Shown: positions 17,826 through 27,903 of the stretch, piece after piece | How the letters are laid out: each line of letters starts with the position of its first letter | Numbering within the stretch: the stretch's first letter is position 1 | From: Lachnospiraceae bacterium | GTDB taxonomy: Bacteria; Bacillota; Clostridia; Lachnospirales; Lachnospiraceae | Length of the DNA stretch: 64,000 nt | Direction: 5' to 3' | Assembly: GCA_910574865.1 (NCBI GenBank) | Contig: CAJTDN010000007.1 | Location: 248,001-312,000 of the forward strand | Program-made: the position numbers and the translations under genes | The notes under the pieces: generated by a model | What the model saw: the letters and a program-made list of their open reading frames with translations, nothing else | What the model was told of the DNA's origin: nothing | Databases searched by the model: none

Positions 17826-18715
17826 TAGTTGTCACCTCCACAATTTCCACATCCGCCATGGTGGGTATCGCCTTCTTGAAGCTTCAACATCGCGCGTCCT
17901 TCCATCGTCTTGTACATCTGGCTCCTCTTCATGGCCTGGTCGAAATCGACCAGGTGGCCGTCAAATTCCGGCCCGTCCACGCAGGCGAACTTGATTTCGT
18001 CCCCGACCTGCAGGCGGCACGCGCCGCACATGCCGGTTCCGTCCACCATGATGGGGTTCATGCTGACGATGGTCGGCAATTCCAGCTTCTTCGTGAGAAG
18101 GCATACGAACTTCATCATGATCATCGGCCCGATTGCCACGCAAACGTCGTAGTCCTTCCCTTCTTGCGTGACCAGGTCTTCCAACACCTTCGTCACCATG
18201 CCGGAACGCCCGTAGGACCCGTCGTCCGTCGTCACATACAAGTTACCCGCGACCGCTTCAAGTTCCTTCTCCAAAATCACCATGTCCTTCGTCTTCGCGC
18301 CAAGAATCACGTCCGCTTCAATCCCATGTTCGTGCAACCACTTCACCTGCGGATACACCGGTGCCGCGCCAACGCCACCCGCCACGAACACCATTTTCTT
18401 GTTCTTCAGCGTTTCAAGATCCTCGGCCACGAATTCGGACGCGCAACCAAGCGGTCCCACGAAGTCACGGAAACCGTCGCCTTGCTTCAGCGCTCCCATC
18501 TTGACCGTGGAAGCCCCAACTTCCTGGAACACGATGGTGATGGTTCCCGCCTCGCGGTCATAATCACAAATCGTCAGCGGAATCCGCTCTCCCTTGTCGT
18601 CCATCTTCACGATGACGAACTGTCCTGGCTGGCAGTGCCTGGCCACCCTTGGCGCGTGCACGTCCATCAGATAAATCTTTTCAGCCAGTTTTTCTGCTTT
18701 TAAAATCTCATACAT
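17825..18715 (-). CDS. nfnA: NfnA-type FAD/NAD(H)-binding subunit with [2Fe-2S] cluster
   Basis: A 296-residue ferredoxin-reductase-like protein: an FAD-binding barrel with IPLTICDYD, a NAD-binding domain with FVAGGVGAAPVYPQ, and a C-terminal iron-sulfur site using C230, C233 and C245 (MCGACR and FACVDG). The tail ends in a further Cys- and His-rich HHGGCGNCG, unusual but seen in some relatives. It resembles PyrK and sulfide dehydrogenase subunits; context with nfnB decides the name. The ATG at 18715 gives the expected MYEILKAEKL start, although AAAGGAGG is 14 bases away. Confidence 0.87.
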   Translation of the reverse strand: MYEILKAEKLAEKIYLMDVHAPRVARHCQPGQFVIVKMDDKGERIPLTICDYDREAGTITIVFQEVGASTVKMGALKQGDGFRDFVGPLGCASEFVAEDLETLKNKKMVFVAGGVGAAPVYPQVKWLHEHGIEADVILGAKTKDMVILEKELEAVAGNLYVTTDDGSYGRSGMVTKVLEDLVTQEGKDYDVCVAIGPMIMMKFVCLLTKKLELPTIVSMNPIMVDGTGMCGACRLQVGDEIKFACVDGPEFDGHLVDFDQAMKRSQMYKTMEGRAMLKLQEGDTHHGGCGNCGGDN

Positions 18716-18783
18716 GGTTTTACGTCCATCCTCCTTTGAATTATTTATGTATCCCACGGTTTAAAATACACTCACAGCGTACA

Positions 18784-18812
18784 ATTATAGCACCGTTAAG
18801 GATTTAACACAA
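18784..18812 (-). promoter_or_regulatory. Promoter of nfnA-nfnB
   Basis: Minus-strand -35 TTGTGT (18807-18812), 17-base spacer and -10 TATAAT (18784-18789) preceded by TGC, an extended -10. It lies in the 115-bp gap upstream of nfnA and predicts a leader of about 60 bases. Confidence 0.7.
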
Positions 18813-18830
18813 GCGTTTTATACAATGATT

Positions 18831-20072
18831 TTATTCATACGTCAGCACGTAATTCCGTTTCGTGACCGGGGTCGCCTTTCCCGAATCACTAATTAACACG
18901 GCCGCAAAAAACGTCCGCCCCTCCGGCATGTCAATCGGCCCTTCGTAACGTGCCGATGAGGCCGTCGGCTCCGTGTTGTCCATCGTATAATATGCCGTAT
19001 ACCCTTCCGGAACCTGGATTGTGATTTGCGTCGGGGTCGTATACTGTCCCGTGGAAGGGGTCACCGCGGGCGCGTCCTCCACCGGGATTTCCACCACGTA
19101 AGTACGCGACACGCTTAAACTTGGAATCCCCAAGGCGTTGACGCAGATTGCCTTGACGACCACGGTTCCCTCGTCGAGCAACAGCGGCTCCGTATATTCC
19201 GGGCTGTCCGCCGTCGGCTCGGAACCGTCCAAGGTATAATGGATGGTGCCCTTTCCGGTCAACGTCACTTGCTGCACCTCCGTATAAATGCCTTCCGCCA
19301 GGCTAAACGTCGGCGCGTCCGACTGGTATTCTTCCAATTCTTCCAGCACGCTTTGTTCACACCCTTCCAGCAAGCCCGGTATTTTATCGGTCTGTCCATT
19401 TTCCACATAAAATTCAATGGCCGCGTTATATATCGCCACGTTCAGCGGTTGCGAGTTCACGGCCTTGATAAACACTTCCTCCGCCGCCTCCATGTCCTCC
19501 CTCGCCATGTACACCTTGGACAACCCGACATAGGCTTCCGGCCTTGACGCGTCCTTCTGGACGGCGCGCTGGAAAGCGACCTCCGCCTCGGACAAGCTGC
19601 CGCTTCCCAAGGCCTGGTTTGCGTTTCGAAGCACCCCGTCATACGAATTCTGGTATAGCAGGAAGGCACAAACCCCTATCACGAGCACCAACAACACGAA
19701 AAAGGTCGCAAGTGCCTGCAAACGCCGCTTCAATGCCCTTTTCTTACGTAACATGATTTGGCGTTGCCGCTCTTTTTCATTGTGCATGGCATTTTGTTTG
19801 ACACGCCGCATCCGCTCGGCCCGGATCTGGTCCAGCTCGCTCTGGCTTAATACCCGCGTGGACTTCGAATTCTGTTGCTCGTTCCGGCCACGGTAACGCC
19901 GGATGTCATCCGTCCGAAGCGGTCTCGTGGCCCCTTCCACCGAACCCTTCACCTGGCGCGCGAGAACATCATCCAATGGATTATAATCCGGCACGATCTG
20001 AACCTCCGTGCCGCAGTCCGGGCAAATCAGCATCCCCTCTGGAATGTCCGAGCCGCAACTCCTACATCTCAT
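18831..20072 (-). CDS. Membrane protein with zinc ribbon, TPR repeats and two chitobiase-type C-terminal domains
   Basis: A 413-residue protein of mixed architecture. C3, C6, C17 and C20 form an N-terminal zinc ribbon (CRSC and CPDC). A charged linker rich in Arg and Gln leads to one membrane helix at about 119-140. Outside follow TPR-like helices at 145-235 and two immunoglobulin-like repeats at about 262-325 and 335-405, each with the YTLDGSEPT/YTMDNTEPT core of the CHB_HEX_C chitobiase C-terminal domain. Thus the ribbon is cytosolic and the repeats extracytoplasmic. Function unknown; a wall- or carbohydrate-binding role is inferred. The start overlaps the folD stop by four bases. Confidence 0.8.
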   Translation of the reverse strand: MRCRSCGSDIPEGMLICPDCGTEVQIVPDYNPLDDVLARQVKGSVEGATRPLRTDDIRRYRGRNEQQNSKSTRVLSQSELDQIRAERMRRVKQNAMHNEKERQRQIMLRKKRALKRRLQALATFFVLLVLVIGVCAFLLYQNSYDGVLRNANQALGSGSLSEAEVAFQRAVQKDASRPEAYVGLSKVYMAREDMEAAEEVFIKAVNSQPLNVAIYNAAIEFYVENGQTDKIPGLLEGCEQSVLEELEEYQSDAPTFSLAEGIYTEVQQVTLTGKGTIHYTLDGSEPTADSPEYTEPLLLDEGTVVVKAICVNALGIPSLSVSRTYVVEIPVEDAPAVTPSTGQYTTPTQITIQVPEGYTAYYTMDNTEPTASSARYEGPIDMPEGRTFFAAVLISDSGKATPVTKRNYVLTYE

Positions 20073-20923
20073 TGTACCCCATCCCCCCATCGAGCTGTCT
20101 CCACGCAGTTATTCATCAACATGGCAATCGTCATCGGACCCACGCCGCCCGGCACCGGGGTGATGGCAGAGGCCTTTTTTTCTACCTCGGAAAAATTCAC
20201 GTCCCCGCAAAGCTTGTCGTCCACGCCACGGTGCATGCCCACGTCGATGACGACGGCACCCTCCTTTACATGTTCCGCCCCGATAAACTGCCGTTTTCCC
20301 ACGGCCACGATAAGGATGTCCGCCCGGTTCGTGATTTCCGACAAATTCTTCGTGTGCGAATGCGCAATCGTGACGGTAGCGTTTTCCCTCAGCAAAAGTG
20401 CCGCCATCGGTTTCCCGACAATGTTGCTGCGCCCCACGACCACGCATTCCTTCCCGTCCAGCTCAATGCCGGAACGTTTTAACAACTGGATGATTCCCGC
20501 CGGCGTACAGGATAAAAACCCCTTTTCTCCAATCCACAGCCTGCCCACGCTCTGCGGGTGGAACCCGTCCACGTCCTTGTCCGCGGAAATGGTGCAAATT
20601 ACCTTGTCCCCGTCAATGTGGGCAGGTAACGGAAGCTGAACCAGGATGCCGTTTACATGTTCCTCCCGGTTGAGCCGTTCCACAAGCGAAAGCAGTTCCG
20701 ACTCGGAAACGTCCTCCGGCAATTCGTATGCCTCCGACTCGATTCCGACATATGCACACGCCTTTTTCTTGTTGTTGACATATACCGTCGAGGCAGGATC
20801 CGCCCCCACCTGGATGACCGCCAGGCAGACGTGGACTCCCCGGCCTTTCAAGGCCTCCACCTCCGCTTTTAATTCATCCTTAATTTGCCGTGAAATACGT
20901 TTTCCGTCAATTAATCGTGCCAT
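20069..20923 (-). CDS. folD: Bifunctional methylene-THF dehydrogenase/methenyl-THF cyclohydrolase FolD
   Basis: Interconverts 5,10-methylene-, methenyl- and 10-formyl-THF. The 284 residues contain VGADPASTVYVNNKKKAC with the catalytic lysine, NGILVQLPLP, the Rossmann loop VVGRSNIVGKP and PVPGGVGPMTIAML. The ATG at 20923 follows GGAGGG by 11 bases; the longer reading to 20971 has no family similarity. It lies 105 bases downstream of fhs, so formate can be carried to the methylene level by adjacent genes. Confidence 0.96.
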   Translation of the reverse strand: MARLIDGKRISRQIKDELKAEVEALKGRGVHVCLAVIQVGADPASTVYVNNKKKACAYVGIESEAYELPEDVSESELLSLVERLNREEHVNGILVQLPLPAHIDGDKVICTISADKDVDGFHPQSVGRLWIGEKGFLSCTPAGIIQLLKRSGIELDGKECVVVGRSNIVGKPMAALLLRENATVTIAHSHTKNLSEITNRADILIVAVGKRQFIGAEHVKEGAVVIDVGMHRGVDDKLCGDVNFSEVEKKASAITPVPGGVGPMTIAMLMNNCVETARWGDGVQ

Positions 20924-21028
20924 AATTATCACTTCCCTCCAAAAAATAGCTATCACGCATGTGCGCCGCAAATGGCGGAACCTGTCCGCGCAAAATGCAA
21001 AGGATTTCCGCCGCCCGCGGCATGCGAC

Positions 21029-22699
21029 TTAGAATAATCCCGTTATTTTCCCATCGTCCGTAACGTCGATGTTGTTGGCGGCCGGAACCTTTGGCAGGCC
21101 TGGCATCGTCATGATGGCACCGGTCAGCACGACCACGAATCCCGCGCCGGCACTTACGTAAACCTCGCGCACGTGAATGTCGAAGTCGGTCGGACGGCCC
21201 AGTTTTGTCGCGTCGTCAGAGAGCGAATACTGGTTCTTCGCCATGCATACCGGGAACCGGCCAAATCCCATGGACTCGATCTTGTCCAGCTGCTTTTCGG
21301 CCGCGGGTTCGAAAACGACCCCTCTCGCCCCGTAAACCTCCTTGGACACCGTCTCGATTTTCTCCTTCAAGGACAGGCAGTCCTCGTACAGCGGATGGAA
21401 ATGGCTCTCCTTGTTCTCAAGCGTCTCCAGAAGTTTTTCCGCCAGGGCGATGCCGCCCTCCCCGCCTTTTTCCCAAACTCGCGAGAGCGCGAACTCACAT
21501 CCGCGCCCCTCGCAGAAGTTGCGGATGAATTCATTTTCCGCCTCCGTGTCCGTCTCGAACGAATTGAGCGTCACGACCACCGGAACATCATACTTCTGTA
21601 GATTCTCAATGTGCTTCTCCAGATTGACGATGCCTTTTTCAAGCGCCTCCAGGTTTTCCTTGGAAAGATTGTCCTTCGCCACGCCACCGTTATACTTGAG
21701 GGCACGAACCGTTGCCACCAGGACGACGGCGTCCGGCTTCAAGCCCGCCTCCCGGCACTTGATGTCAAGAAACTTTTCGGCACCGAGATCCGCCCCGAAA
21801 CCAGCTTCCGTAATCACGATGTCACTCATCTTCAACGCCATCCGCGTCGCGCGCACGCTATTGCAGCCATGCGCGATATTGGCAAACGGCCCGCCATGCA
21901 CCAGTGCCGGGGTATGCTCCAACGTCTGGATCAGGTTCGGCTTGATGGCATCCTTCAAGAGCGCGGTCATCGCCCCCGTCGCCTGTAGGTCATCCGCCGT
22001 CACCGGCTCGCCCGCGAACGTGTAGGCCACGATGATTCGTCCCAGACGCTTTTTCAAGTCGGCGAGGTCGTCCGCGAGACAGAGGATTGCCATGATTTCC
22101 GAGGCCACCGTGATCACGAAGTGGTCCTCGCGCACCATGCCGTCCATCTTGTTTCCCAATCCGACCACAATGTTGCGGAGCACCCGGTCGTTCATGTCCA
22201 GACAACGCTTCCAGACCACCTGCCGGGGGTCGATCTGCAAACTGTTTCCCTGCTGGACGTGGTTGTCAAGCAAGGCCGCCAGGAGGTTGTTGGCGGACGT
22301 AATGGCATGAAAGTCCCCGGTAAAATGCAAATTCAAATCCTCCATTGGCACCACCTGGGCGTATCCGCCGCCGGCCGCTCCTCCCTTGATACCAAAGCAC
22401 GGACCAAGGGACGGCTCGCGCAGGGCAATGATGGCGTTCTTCCCAAGCTTGCCCATCGCCTCGCCAAGCCCGACGGTCGTCGTCGTCTTTCCCTCCCCGG
22501 CGGGGGTCGGATTGATGGCCGTGACGAGTACGAGCTTCCCGTCCTCCCTGTCCTTAATCTTCTCCCAGAATTCTTGGGAAAGCTTTGCCTTGTATTTCCC
22601 GTAAAACTCCAAATCTTCCTCCGCGATTCCTGCTTCCTGCGCCACTTCCTTGATTGGCAGCATCGTTGCCTCTTGTGCGATTTGAATGTCTGTCTTCAT
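21029..22699 (-). CDS. fhs: Formate--tetrahydrofolate ligase
   Basis: ATP-dependent formation of 10-formyl-THF from formate, the entry step of the methyl branch in acetogens and a purine-supply step in other Clostridia. The 556 residues match the family length. [15 protein letters not shown] near 66-80 is the nucleotide loop, [19 protein letters not shown] follows, and the C-terminus ends DDGKITGLF as expected. It sits between ftsK (17-base gap) and folD. No acetyl-CoA synthase or other Wood-Ljungdahl genes are visible, so acetogenesis cannot be inferred. Confidence 0.97.
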   Translation of the reverse strand: MKTDIQIAQEATMLPIKEVAQEAGIAEEDLEFYGKYKAKLSQEFWEKIKDREDGKLVLVTAINPTPAGEGKTTTTVGLGEAMGKLGKNAIIALREPSLGPCFGIKGGAAGGGYAQVVPMEDLNLHFTGDFHAITSANNLLAALLDNHVQQGNSLQIDPRQVVWKRCLDMNDRVLRNIVVGLGNKMDGMVREDHFVITVASEIMAILCLADDLADLKKRLGRIIVAYTFAGEPVTADDLQATGAMTALLKDAIKPNLIQTLEHTPALVHGGPFANIAHGCNSVRATRMALKMSDIVITEAGFGADLGAEKFLDIKCREAGLKPDAVVLVATVRALKYNGGVAKDNLSKENLEALEKGIVNLEKHIENLQKYDVPVVVTLNSFETDTEAENEFIRNFCEGRGCEFALSRVWEKGGEGGIALAEKLLETLENKESHFHPLYEDCLSLKEKIETVSKEVYGARGVVFEPAAEKQLDKIESMGFGRFPVCMAKNQYSLSDDATKLGRPTDFDIHVREVYVSAGAGFVVVLTGAIMTMPGLPKVPAANNIDVTDDGKITGLF

Positions 22700-22716
22700 C
22701 CGTGACCTCCTTGTTT

Positions 22717-25377
22717 TTATGCGTTTTCCATAAGATATTGTTCAAAGTCCTCCTTGGACATCAGAACCTTCCTAGGCTTGGTGCCTTCCTCGGGTCCCAC
22801 GACCCCGGCCTCCGCCAGCTGGTCCATGACGCGCGCCGCACGGTTGAAGCCAATCTTGAACATCCGCTGCAGCATGCCGATGGATGCCTTTTCCTTGTCG
22901 ATAATCAAACGCCCCGCGTCCGCGAAATACTGATCCCTGCTGTCCTTGTCGCCGTCCGCGCCACCTTCAGCGACCGCCACTCCTTCCGCCGGAATTTCCC
23001 CGCTCATCTGCTCTTCCAGCTCGTCGCTATAAGAGGCCCGGCCATGGTTATCAATCAAGTATTCCACGACGCTTCGCACTTCCTTGTCAGAGACGAAGGA
23101 ACCCTGCACGCGCACCGGTTTCGGGAAACCGGTCGGGTAAAACAGCATGTCCCCTTTTCCGAGTAATTTTTCCGCGCCGTTCATGTCGATAATCGTGCGC
23201 GAGTCCACGCCGGAGGAAACCGCGAAGGCGATTCTTGACGGCATGTTGGCTTTAATCAAACCCGTGATGACGTTGACGCTCGGCCGCTGCGTGGCCAGGA
23301 TTAAATGTAGGCCGGCCGCCCGCGCAAGCTGGGCCAAACGGCAAATGGCCCCTTCCACGTCTTTTGGCGCGACCATCATCAGGTCTGCCAACTCGTCCAC
23401 GATGATGACGATTTGCGCCATCTTCTGCGGCCTCTCCCCGTCGTCCGGCAACTGGGCGATTTTCTCGTTAAACCCTTTCAAGTCACGCACGTTATACTCG
23501 GCGAATTGCTGGTAGCGTTTCATCATCTCGGCAACGGCCCAGTTGAGCGCCCCCGCCGCCTTGCGCGGATCCGTCACGACCGGAATCAGGAGATGTGGAA
23601 TCCCGTTGTAAACGTTCAGCTCGACCACCTTCGGGTCGACCATGATAAGCTTCACGTCCTCCGGATCGGCTTTATAAATCAGGCTCATGATAATCGTGTT
23701 GATACAGACCGACTTACCCGACCCGGTGGAACCTGCCACCAAAAGGTGTGGCATCTTGGCAATGTCCGACACGACCACCTTACCGCCAATGTCCTTCCCG
23801 ACCGCGAACGTCAAGTTGGATTTGCTATTCTGGAACTGGTCGGATTCCAACAAGTCACGCAGCATGACGGCCGTGTTCTCGGCATTGGGCACCTCGATTC
23901 CGACGGCGGCCTTGCCCGGTATCGGCGCCTCGATACGCAAGTCGGAAACCGCCAGGTTCAACTTGATGTCGTCGGCCAATCCCACGATGCGGCTGACCTT
24001 GACCCCTTGCTCGGGCTGCAGCTCGTACCTGGTGACGGACGGCCCGCAACTGGCATTGGTCACATGCACGCCGACCCCGAAATTTGACAACGTCTGTTCC
24101 AGCTTCAGGGCCGTGGCACGAAGCTGGGCATCAAAGTTCTTGTTGGCTTTCGGGCCGCGCTTTAACAAGTCAAGCGGCGGTGCCTCGTAAACGGGCAGCC
24201 GTCCTTCTTCCTGCATCTGGATGGACAGCCCCACCTGCGCTGCTTCCGCCTCTACAAAGGCCGCATGTTCCTCCTGCTTCGTCCTGCGCTTCTTCTTTTC
24301 CGGTTTCGCCTCATCCTGGTACGACTCCCGTCCCACGCCGGCTTCTTGCAAATCTTGTCCCATGCCGGCCTCATATGTATCCCCTTCCAAGTTGGAACGG
24401 CCCGACTCCATTCCAAAACCGTTTTGATTCGAAACCATTCCAAAATCCCCTTGGCTCGAAGCCATGTCGAAGCCATCCCGGATTGCCCCATGATTCTGCT
24501 TTTCATTTCGAAAGTCCGGCTCCATGAACGGCTCCGCCTCGGCTTTCAATTCCTTCAACTCAGGCGATTTCACACCACCTTGTGGCGGCATGTCCCCTTG
24601 TGATTCCACCAGCGTCGTGTTGAAAGAAACGCCGGACACTTTCCTGTGCCTTTTTTTCCCATTGGAGGTTGCTTCTTCCAAGTCCCCGGACCCATACCGC
24701 CCGTCTGCCCGTGCAAGCCGCTCCTTGTCACGTGCCTCGCGCCTCGTCGCCGCCCGCGCGGCACTAGATTCATGGTACTTCCTCGCTCCCTCGTACACCT
24801 TGCGGCTTCCCTTGCCCAACGGCTTTAACAGTGACCGCTCGGTAATCAGAACCACGCAGACGATTGCCAAAATCACTACCACGACGTAAGCCCCCACTTC
24901 ACCTATCCACGGGCACAAGACGGAAATCAAAAATCCGCCCAGCAGCCCGCCCGCATTGTGGCGCTCGCTCGCCTGGTAATAATAAGACGCCAGTTCCACG
25001 CCCGCGCTGTACGGGTTCGTGACAAGTTCGAAAAATGTACAGAGCAGCACCAGCAAAAAGCAGGCCGCCGCCACCTTTATGTAGGCATGCGCGTTGCCCC
25101 TGTTGGAACTCAGGAACGCAACCGCGCCAAAAAGAAAGATGGGAACCGCGTATGCCATCCAGCCGAAAATGCCGAACATCACGGACGAAACCATCTTCCC
25201 CGCCATCCCGCCAAGCCCGAAATTGCTAATCATGAGCAAAATGCACGCCGCCAACGAGCAGAGGATTAAAACTTCCTCGCGAATATAGGTGTTTTCTTGG
25301 TTTTTCTTTACGGTCCCCTTCTTTTTTCCAGACCTCGCCGTCTTCGTCCTTGGTCTTTTATTTGACTTTGCAGCCAT
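22717..25377 (-). CDS. ftsK: DNA translocase FtsK/SpoIIIE
   Basis: Septum-located motor that pumps chromosomal DNA during division and sporulation. The 886 residues comprise four or five N-terminal membrane segments (about 35-178), a low-complexity linker (roughly 190-400), the motor with Walker A GSTGSGKS at 549-556 and Walker B IIVDE near 658-662, and the winged-helix gamma domain at about 815-886 that reads KOPS/SRS sequences. The linker holds an unusual Gly/Met/Asn/Gln-rich run at 302-351 with repeating FGM-type units. Whether it serves as FtsK or SpoIIIE depends on other paralogues. Confidence 0.95.
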   Translation of the reverse strand: MAAKSNKRPRTKTARSGKKKGTVKKNQENTYIREEVLILCSLAACILLMISNFGLGGMAGKMVSSVMFGIFGWMAYAVPIFLFGAVAFLSSNRGNAHAYIKVAAACFLLVLLCTFFELVTNPYSAGVELASYYYQASERHNAGGLLGGFLISVLCPWIGEVGAYVVVVILAIVCVVLITERSLLKPLGKGSRKVYEGARKYHESSAARAATRREARDKERLARADGRYGSGDLEEATSNGKKRHRKVSGVSFNTTLVESQGDMPPQGGVKSPELKELKAEAEPFMEPDFRNEKQNHGAIRDGFDMASSQGDFGMVSNQNGFGMESGRSNLEGDTYEAGMGQDLQEAGVGRESYQDEAKPEKKKRRTKQEEHAAFVEAEAAQVGLSIQMQEEGRLPVYEAPPLDLLKRGPKANKNFDAQLRATALKLEQTLSNFGVGVHVTNASCGPSVTRYELQPEQGVKVSRIVGLADDIKLNLAVSDLRIEAPIPGKAAVGIEVPNAENTAVMLRDLLESDQFQNSKSNLTFAVGKDIGGKVVVSDIAKMPHLLVAGSTGSGKSVCINTIIMSLIYKADPEDVKLIMVDPKVVELNVYNGIPHLLIPVVTDPRKAAGALNWAVAEMMKRYQQFAEYNVRDLKGFNEKIAQLPDDGERPQKMAQIVIIVDELADLMMVAPKDVEGAICRLAQLARAAGLHLILATQRPSVNVITGLIKANMPSRIAFAVSSGVDSRTIIDMNGAEKLLGKGDMLFYPTGFPKPVRVQGSFVSDKEVRSVVEYLIDNHGRASYSDELEEQMSGEIPAEGVAVAEGGADGDKDSRDQYFADAGRLIIDKEKASIGMLQRMFKIGFNRAARVMDQLAEAGVVGPEEGTKPRKVLMSKEDFEQYLMENA

Positions 25378-25415
25378 GTAATACTTCCCCCTTGGTGTTT
25401 GAACATACTTGTTTG

Positions 25416-25444
25416 ATTATAACACCTTTTTTTCGGACTGTCAC
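25416..25444 (-). promoter_or_regulatory. Candidate promoter of ftsK
   Basis: Minus-strand GTGACA (25439-25444), 17-base spacer and TATAAT (25416-25421) with an upstream TGT, an extended -10. It lies in the 68-bp gap after tepA, its -35 box almost touching the tepA stop codon. Confidence 0.55.
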
Positions 25445-25445
25445 C

Positions 25446-26264
25446 TTAAATTTTTTCTTTTCGCCTCTCGTCAATCATGTCACGCAATTTTTGCATCGCC
25501 TGGCTGATGCCGCCCACCTCGTCAATCAAGCCTTCCCGGACGGCGTCCTCGCCTTCGAGCATCGTCCCGACGTCCTTTACCAGTTCCGTCGGGTCGAGCA
25601 TTAATTCTTCCAAACGTTTCTGGCTGATTTTGGAATGCCCCGCGATAAAACCGGTAATGCGGTCCTGCGTCCTCTCCATGTTTTTATAGCTCTGGTAAAC
25701 CCCGATGAACATCCCGTTCGTGCGAACCGGGTGCACGATCATGGTCCCGCTGGGAACGATGAACGAATAGTCGGCCGAAACGGCCAGCGGCCCCCCGATG
25801 GAATGGCTGCCCCCCAGCACGAGGGAAACGGTCGGCTTGCTAAGAGACGCTATCATTTCCGCGATGGCCAGCCCGGCCTCCACGTCCCCGCCCAACGTGT
25901 TTAGTAAAATCAACACGCCCTCAATCTCGTCATTATCCTCGGCTTCCGCCAATTTGGGAAGAAGGTGCTCGTACTTTGTCGCCTTGGCGTTGCTGGCGAC
26001 CGCCTCGTGCCCCTCGATTTCACCGATAATCGTCAAAAGCTGGATTCTGTGGCGTTCCTTGTCCCCCTCCAGGTGCAATGTACCGGTCTCCTTGATTTCT
26101 TCCCGCTTGCACTCTTCTTTTTTTTCTTTTTCCTCCTGCTCGGCCATCCGTCCCTGGCCTGCCGTTTCCTTTTTCCTTTCCGTTTTTACCCGCTTCCTTG
26201 TTTCCCCCCTTCCTTCCGGCCGTGTTGCCTGCCCTTGTCTTTCCTCCACATACACTTCCAACAT
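25446..26264 (-). CDS. tepA: ClpP-class serine protease of the TepA type
   Basis: A 272-residue ClpP-fold protein related to B. subtilis TepA (translocation-enhancing protein), a peptidase thought to act on exported or spore proteins. The nucleophile is S155 in GGSHSIGGPLAV and the probable base H178 in MIVHPV; an NTLGGDVEAG segment forms the oxyanion region. Residues 8-68 are an exceptionally Lys/Glu/Arg-rich extension without similarity. I start at the ATG at 26264 because GGAGG lies nine bases upstream; the longer frame runs into a mobile repeat. The tepA-ftsK/spoIIIE neighbourhood is conserved in Firmicutes. Confidence 0.87.
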   Translation of the reverse strand: MLEVYVEERQGQATRPEGRGETRKRVKTERKKETAGQGRMAEQEEKEKKEECKREEIKETGTLHLEGDKERHRIQLLTIIGEIEGHEAVASNAKATKYEHLLPKLAEAEDNDEIEGVLILLNTLGGDVEAGLAIAEMIASLSKPTVSLVLGGSHSIGGPLAVSADYSFIVPSGTMIVHPVRTNGMFIGVYQSYKNMERTQDRITGFIAGHSKISQKRLEELMLDPTELVKDVGTMLEGEDAVREGLIDEVGGISQAMQKLRDMIDERRKEKI

Positions 26265-26292
26265 CTTCGCAAACCTCCATTCTGCTGATATC

Positions 26293-26490
26293 ATGATTAG
26301 AGCGTCAAAAGGTATTTTGACGCTCATGATACACGGATTACTCCGTGCTAACGCACTCCCGTAATCCTAAAACACCTCAAATCCGCTCATTTTTCTGCGA
26401 AAAATGGCTACTTTTCGGTGTTTTGCGCGTCCCAAAGTCATCCTTTTTCATGCAAGCATGAAACGCATGACCTTTTGACGCTTGTATCAT
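26293..26490. mobile_element. 198-bp MITE-like repeat, copy 1 (upstream of tepA)
   Basis: Identical over all 198 bases to 48251-48448. The ends are inverted copies: ATGAT-nnn-AGCGTCAAAAGGT at the left and its complement at the right (18 of 21 positions). The trinucleotide ATC flanks both sides, a likely target duplication. Inside are stem-loops: an 11-bp stem GAGCGTCAAAA/TTTTGACGCTC, GGATTAC/GTAATCC enclosing GTGC/GCAC, AAAACACC/GGTGTTTT enclosing CATTTTT/AAAAATG, and CATGC/GCATG. It has no coding capacity. It occupies most of the 359-bp gene-free stretch 26265-26623, 29 bases before the tepA start. Confidence 0.8.
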
Positions 26491-26570
26491 ATCATCATGA
26501 GGTAGTATGTGGAAAAAGGATTTGAAATATACCGTTTTCAAGGGGCTTTAACAGCTTTTGCGGATATGCG

Positions 26571-26608
26571 CAAAAATGGCATGGACGCAAATTGTATACA
26601 TCCATACC
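26571..26608 (-). terminator. Probable terminator of metY
   Basis: On the minus strand GGTATGGA pairs with TCCATGCC (one wobble) and is followed by ATTTTTG. It starts about 15 bases past the metY stop at 26624. Confidence 0.5.
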
Positions 26609-26623
26609 ATTTGAAAACGCGGC

Positions 26624-27898
26624 TCACCACAACGCTTGTTCCACGTCGGCGATGATGTCGTCAATATGTTCAATTCCCACGCTGAAACGGATCAAATCCG
26701 GCTGGACGCCCGCCTCGGCAAGTTCCTGGTCGTTCATCTGCCGGTGCGTGTGGCTCGCCGGATGAAGCACGCAGCTCCTGGCATCGGCAACGTGCGTGAC
26801 GATGGCCACCATCTTCAGCTTGTCCATCATCGCGACCGCGGCATCCCTGCCGCCCTTAAGTCCGAAGGTAATCACGCCACAAGTGCCGTCCGGCATATAT
26901 TTTCGTGCCAGTTCGTAATTTTTGTCGCCTTCCAGCGACGGGCAGCAAACCCAGGCCACTTTCTCATGGTTCTTCAAGAATTTTGCCACCGCCAGCGCGT
27001 TCTCACAATGTCTGGGCACGCGCAAATGCAAAGTTTCCAGGCCGATGTTGAGCAAAAACGCGTTTTGCGGGGACTGGATGGAACCAAGGTCGCGCATCAG
27101 CTGGGCCGTGGCCTTCGTGATGTACGCGCCCTTTCCAAAACGCCGTGTGTATACAATCCCGTGGTACGTCTCGTCGGGAGTCGTAAGTCCCGGAAACTTC
27201 TCCGCATGCGCCTCCCAGTCAAAATTGCCGCTGTCAACAATGGCACCGCCAACACAAGCCGCATGCCCGTCCATGTATTTCGTCGTGGAATGCGTCACGA
27301 TGTCGGCTCCCCACTCGAACGGGCGGCAGTTGACCGGCGTGGCGAACGTGTTGTCCACGATGAACGGCACGCCATGCACGTGGGCCGCCGACGCGAACTT
27401 CTCCAAATCCAGGACGACCAAAGCCGGGTTGGCAATCGTCTCGCCGAACACGGCTTTCGTGTTCCCGCGAAACGCCGCGTCAAGTTCTTCCGGCGTGCAA
27501 TCCGGATCCACGAACGTGGCATCCACGCCCATCTTGCGAATCGTGTGGGCATACAAATTGTAGGTTCCCCCATATAACGCCGAGGCGCACACGATATGGT
27601 CGCCCGCCTGCGCGATGTTCATGATGGCATAAAAATTCGCCGCCTGGCCGGAGGACGTAAGCATCGCCGCCACGCCGCCCTCAAGGTCGCAAATCTTGGC
27701 CGCCACGGCATCATTGGTCGGGTTCTGCAGCCTGGTGTAAAAATATCCCGACTCCTCCAGGTCGAACAAGCGCCCCATCTGCTCGCTGCTCGTATAGCGG
27801 AACGTGGTGCTCTGGTAAATAGGCAGCACCCTCGGCTCGCCGTTGCCCGGCTCGTAGCCGGATTGAATACATTTCGTCTCCATCCTATAGTCGCTCAT
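26624..27898 (-). CDS. metY: O-acetylhomoserine sulfhydrylase family (MetY)
   Basis: PLP enzyme of the Cys/Met metabolism family, probably converting O-acetylhomoserine and sulfide (or methanethiol) to homocysteine (or methionine). The 424 residues contain TSSGQAANFYAIMN, the aspartate segment VDNTFATP and the PLP lysine K207 in HSTTKYMDGH; the C-terminal SVGIEHIDDIIADVEQAL is typical. The ATG at 27898 has AGGAG eight bases upstream; a GTG three codons earlier overlaps the yebC stop but is too close to that site. No SAM or T-box riboswitch is seen ahead of it. Confidence 0.93.
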   Translation of the reverse strand: MSDYRMETKCIQSGYEPGNGEPRVLPIYQSTTFRYTSSEQMGRLFDLEESGYFYTRLQNPTNDAVAAKICDLEGGVAAMLTSSGQAANFYAIMNIAQAGDHIVCASALYGGTYNLYAHTIRKMGVDATFVDPDCTPEELDAAFRGNTKAVFGETIANPALVVLDLEKFASAAHVHGVPFIVDNTFATPVNCRPFEWGADIVTHSTTKYMDGHAACVGGAIVDSGNFDWEAHAEKFPGLTTPDETYHGIVYTRRFGKGAYITKATAQLMRDLGSIQSPQNAFLLNIGLETLHLRVPRHCENALAVAKFLKNHEKVAWVCCPSLEGDKNYELARKYMPDGTCGVITFGLKGGRDAAVAMMDKLKMVAIVTHVADARSCVLHPASHTHRQMNDQELAEAGVQPDLIRFSVGIEHIDDIIADVEQALW

Positions 27899-27903
27899 CG
27901 CCC

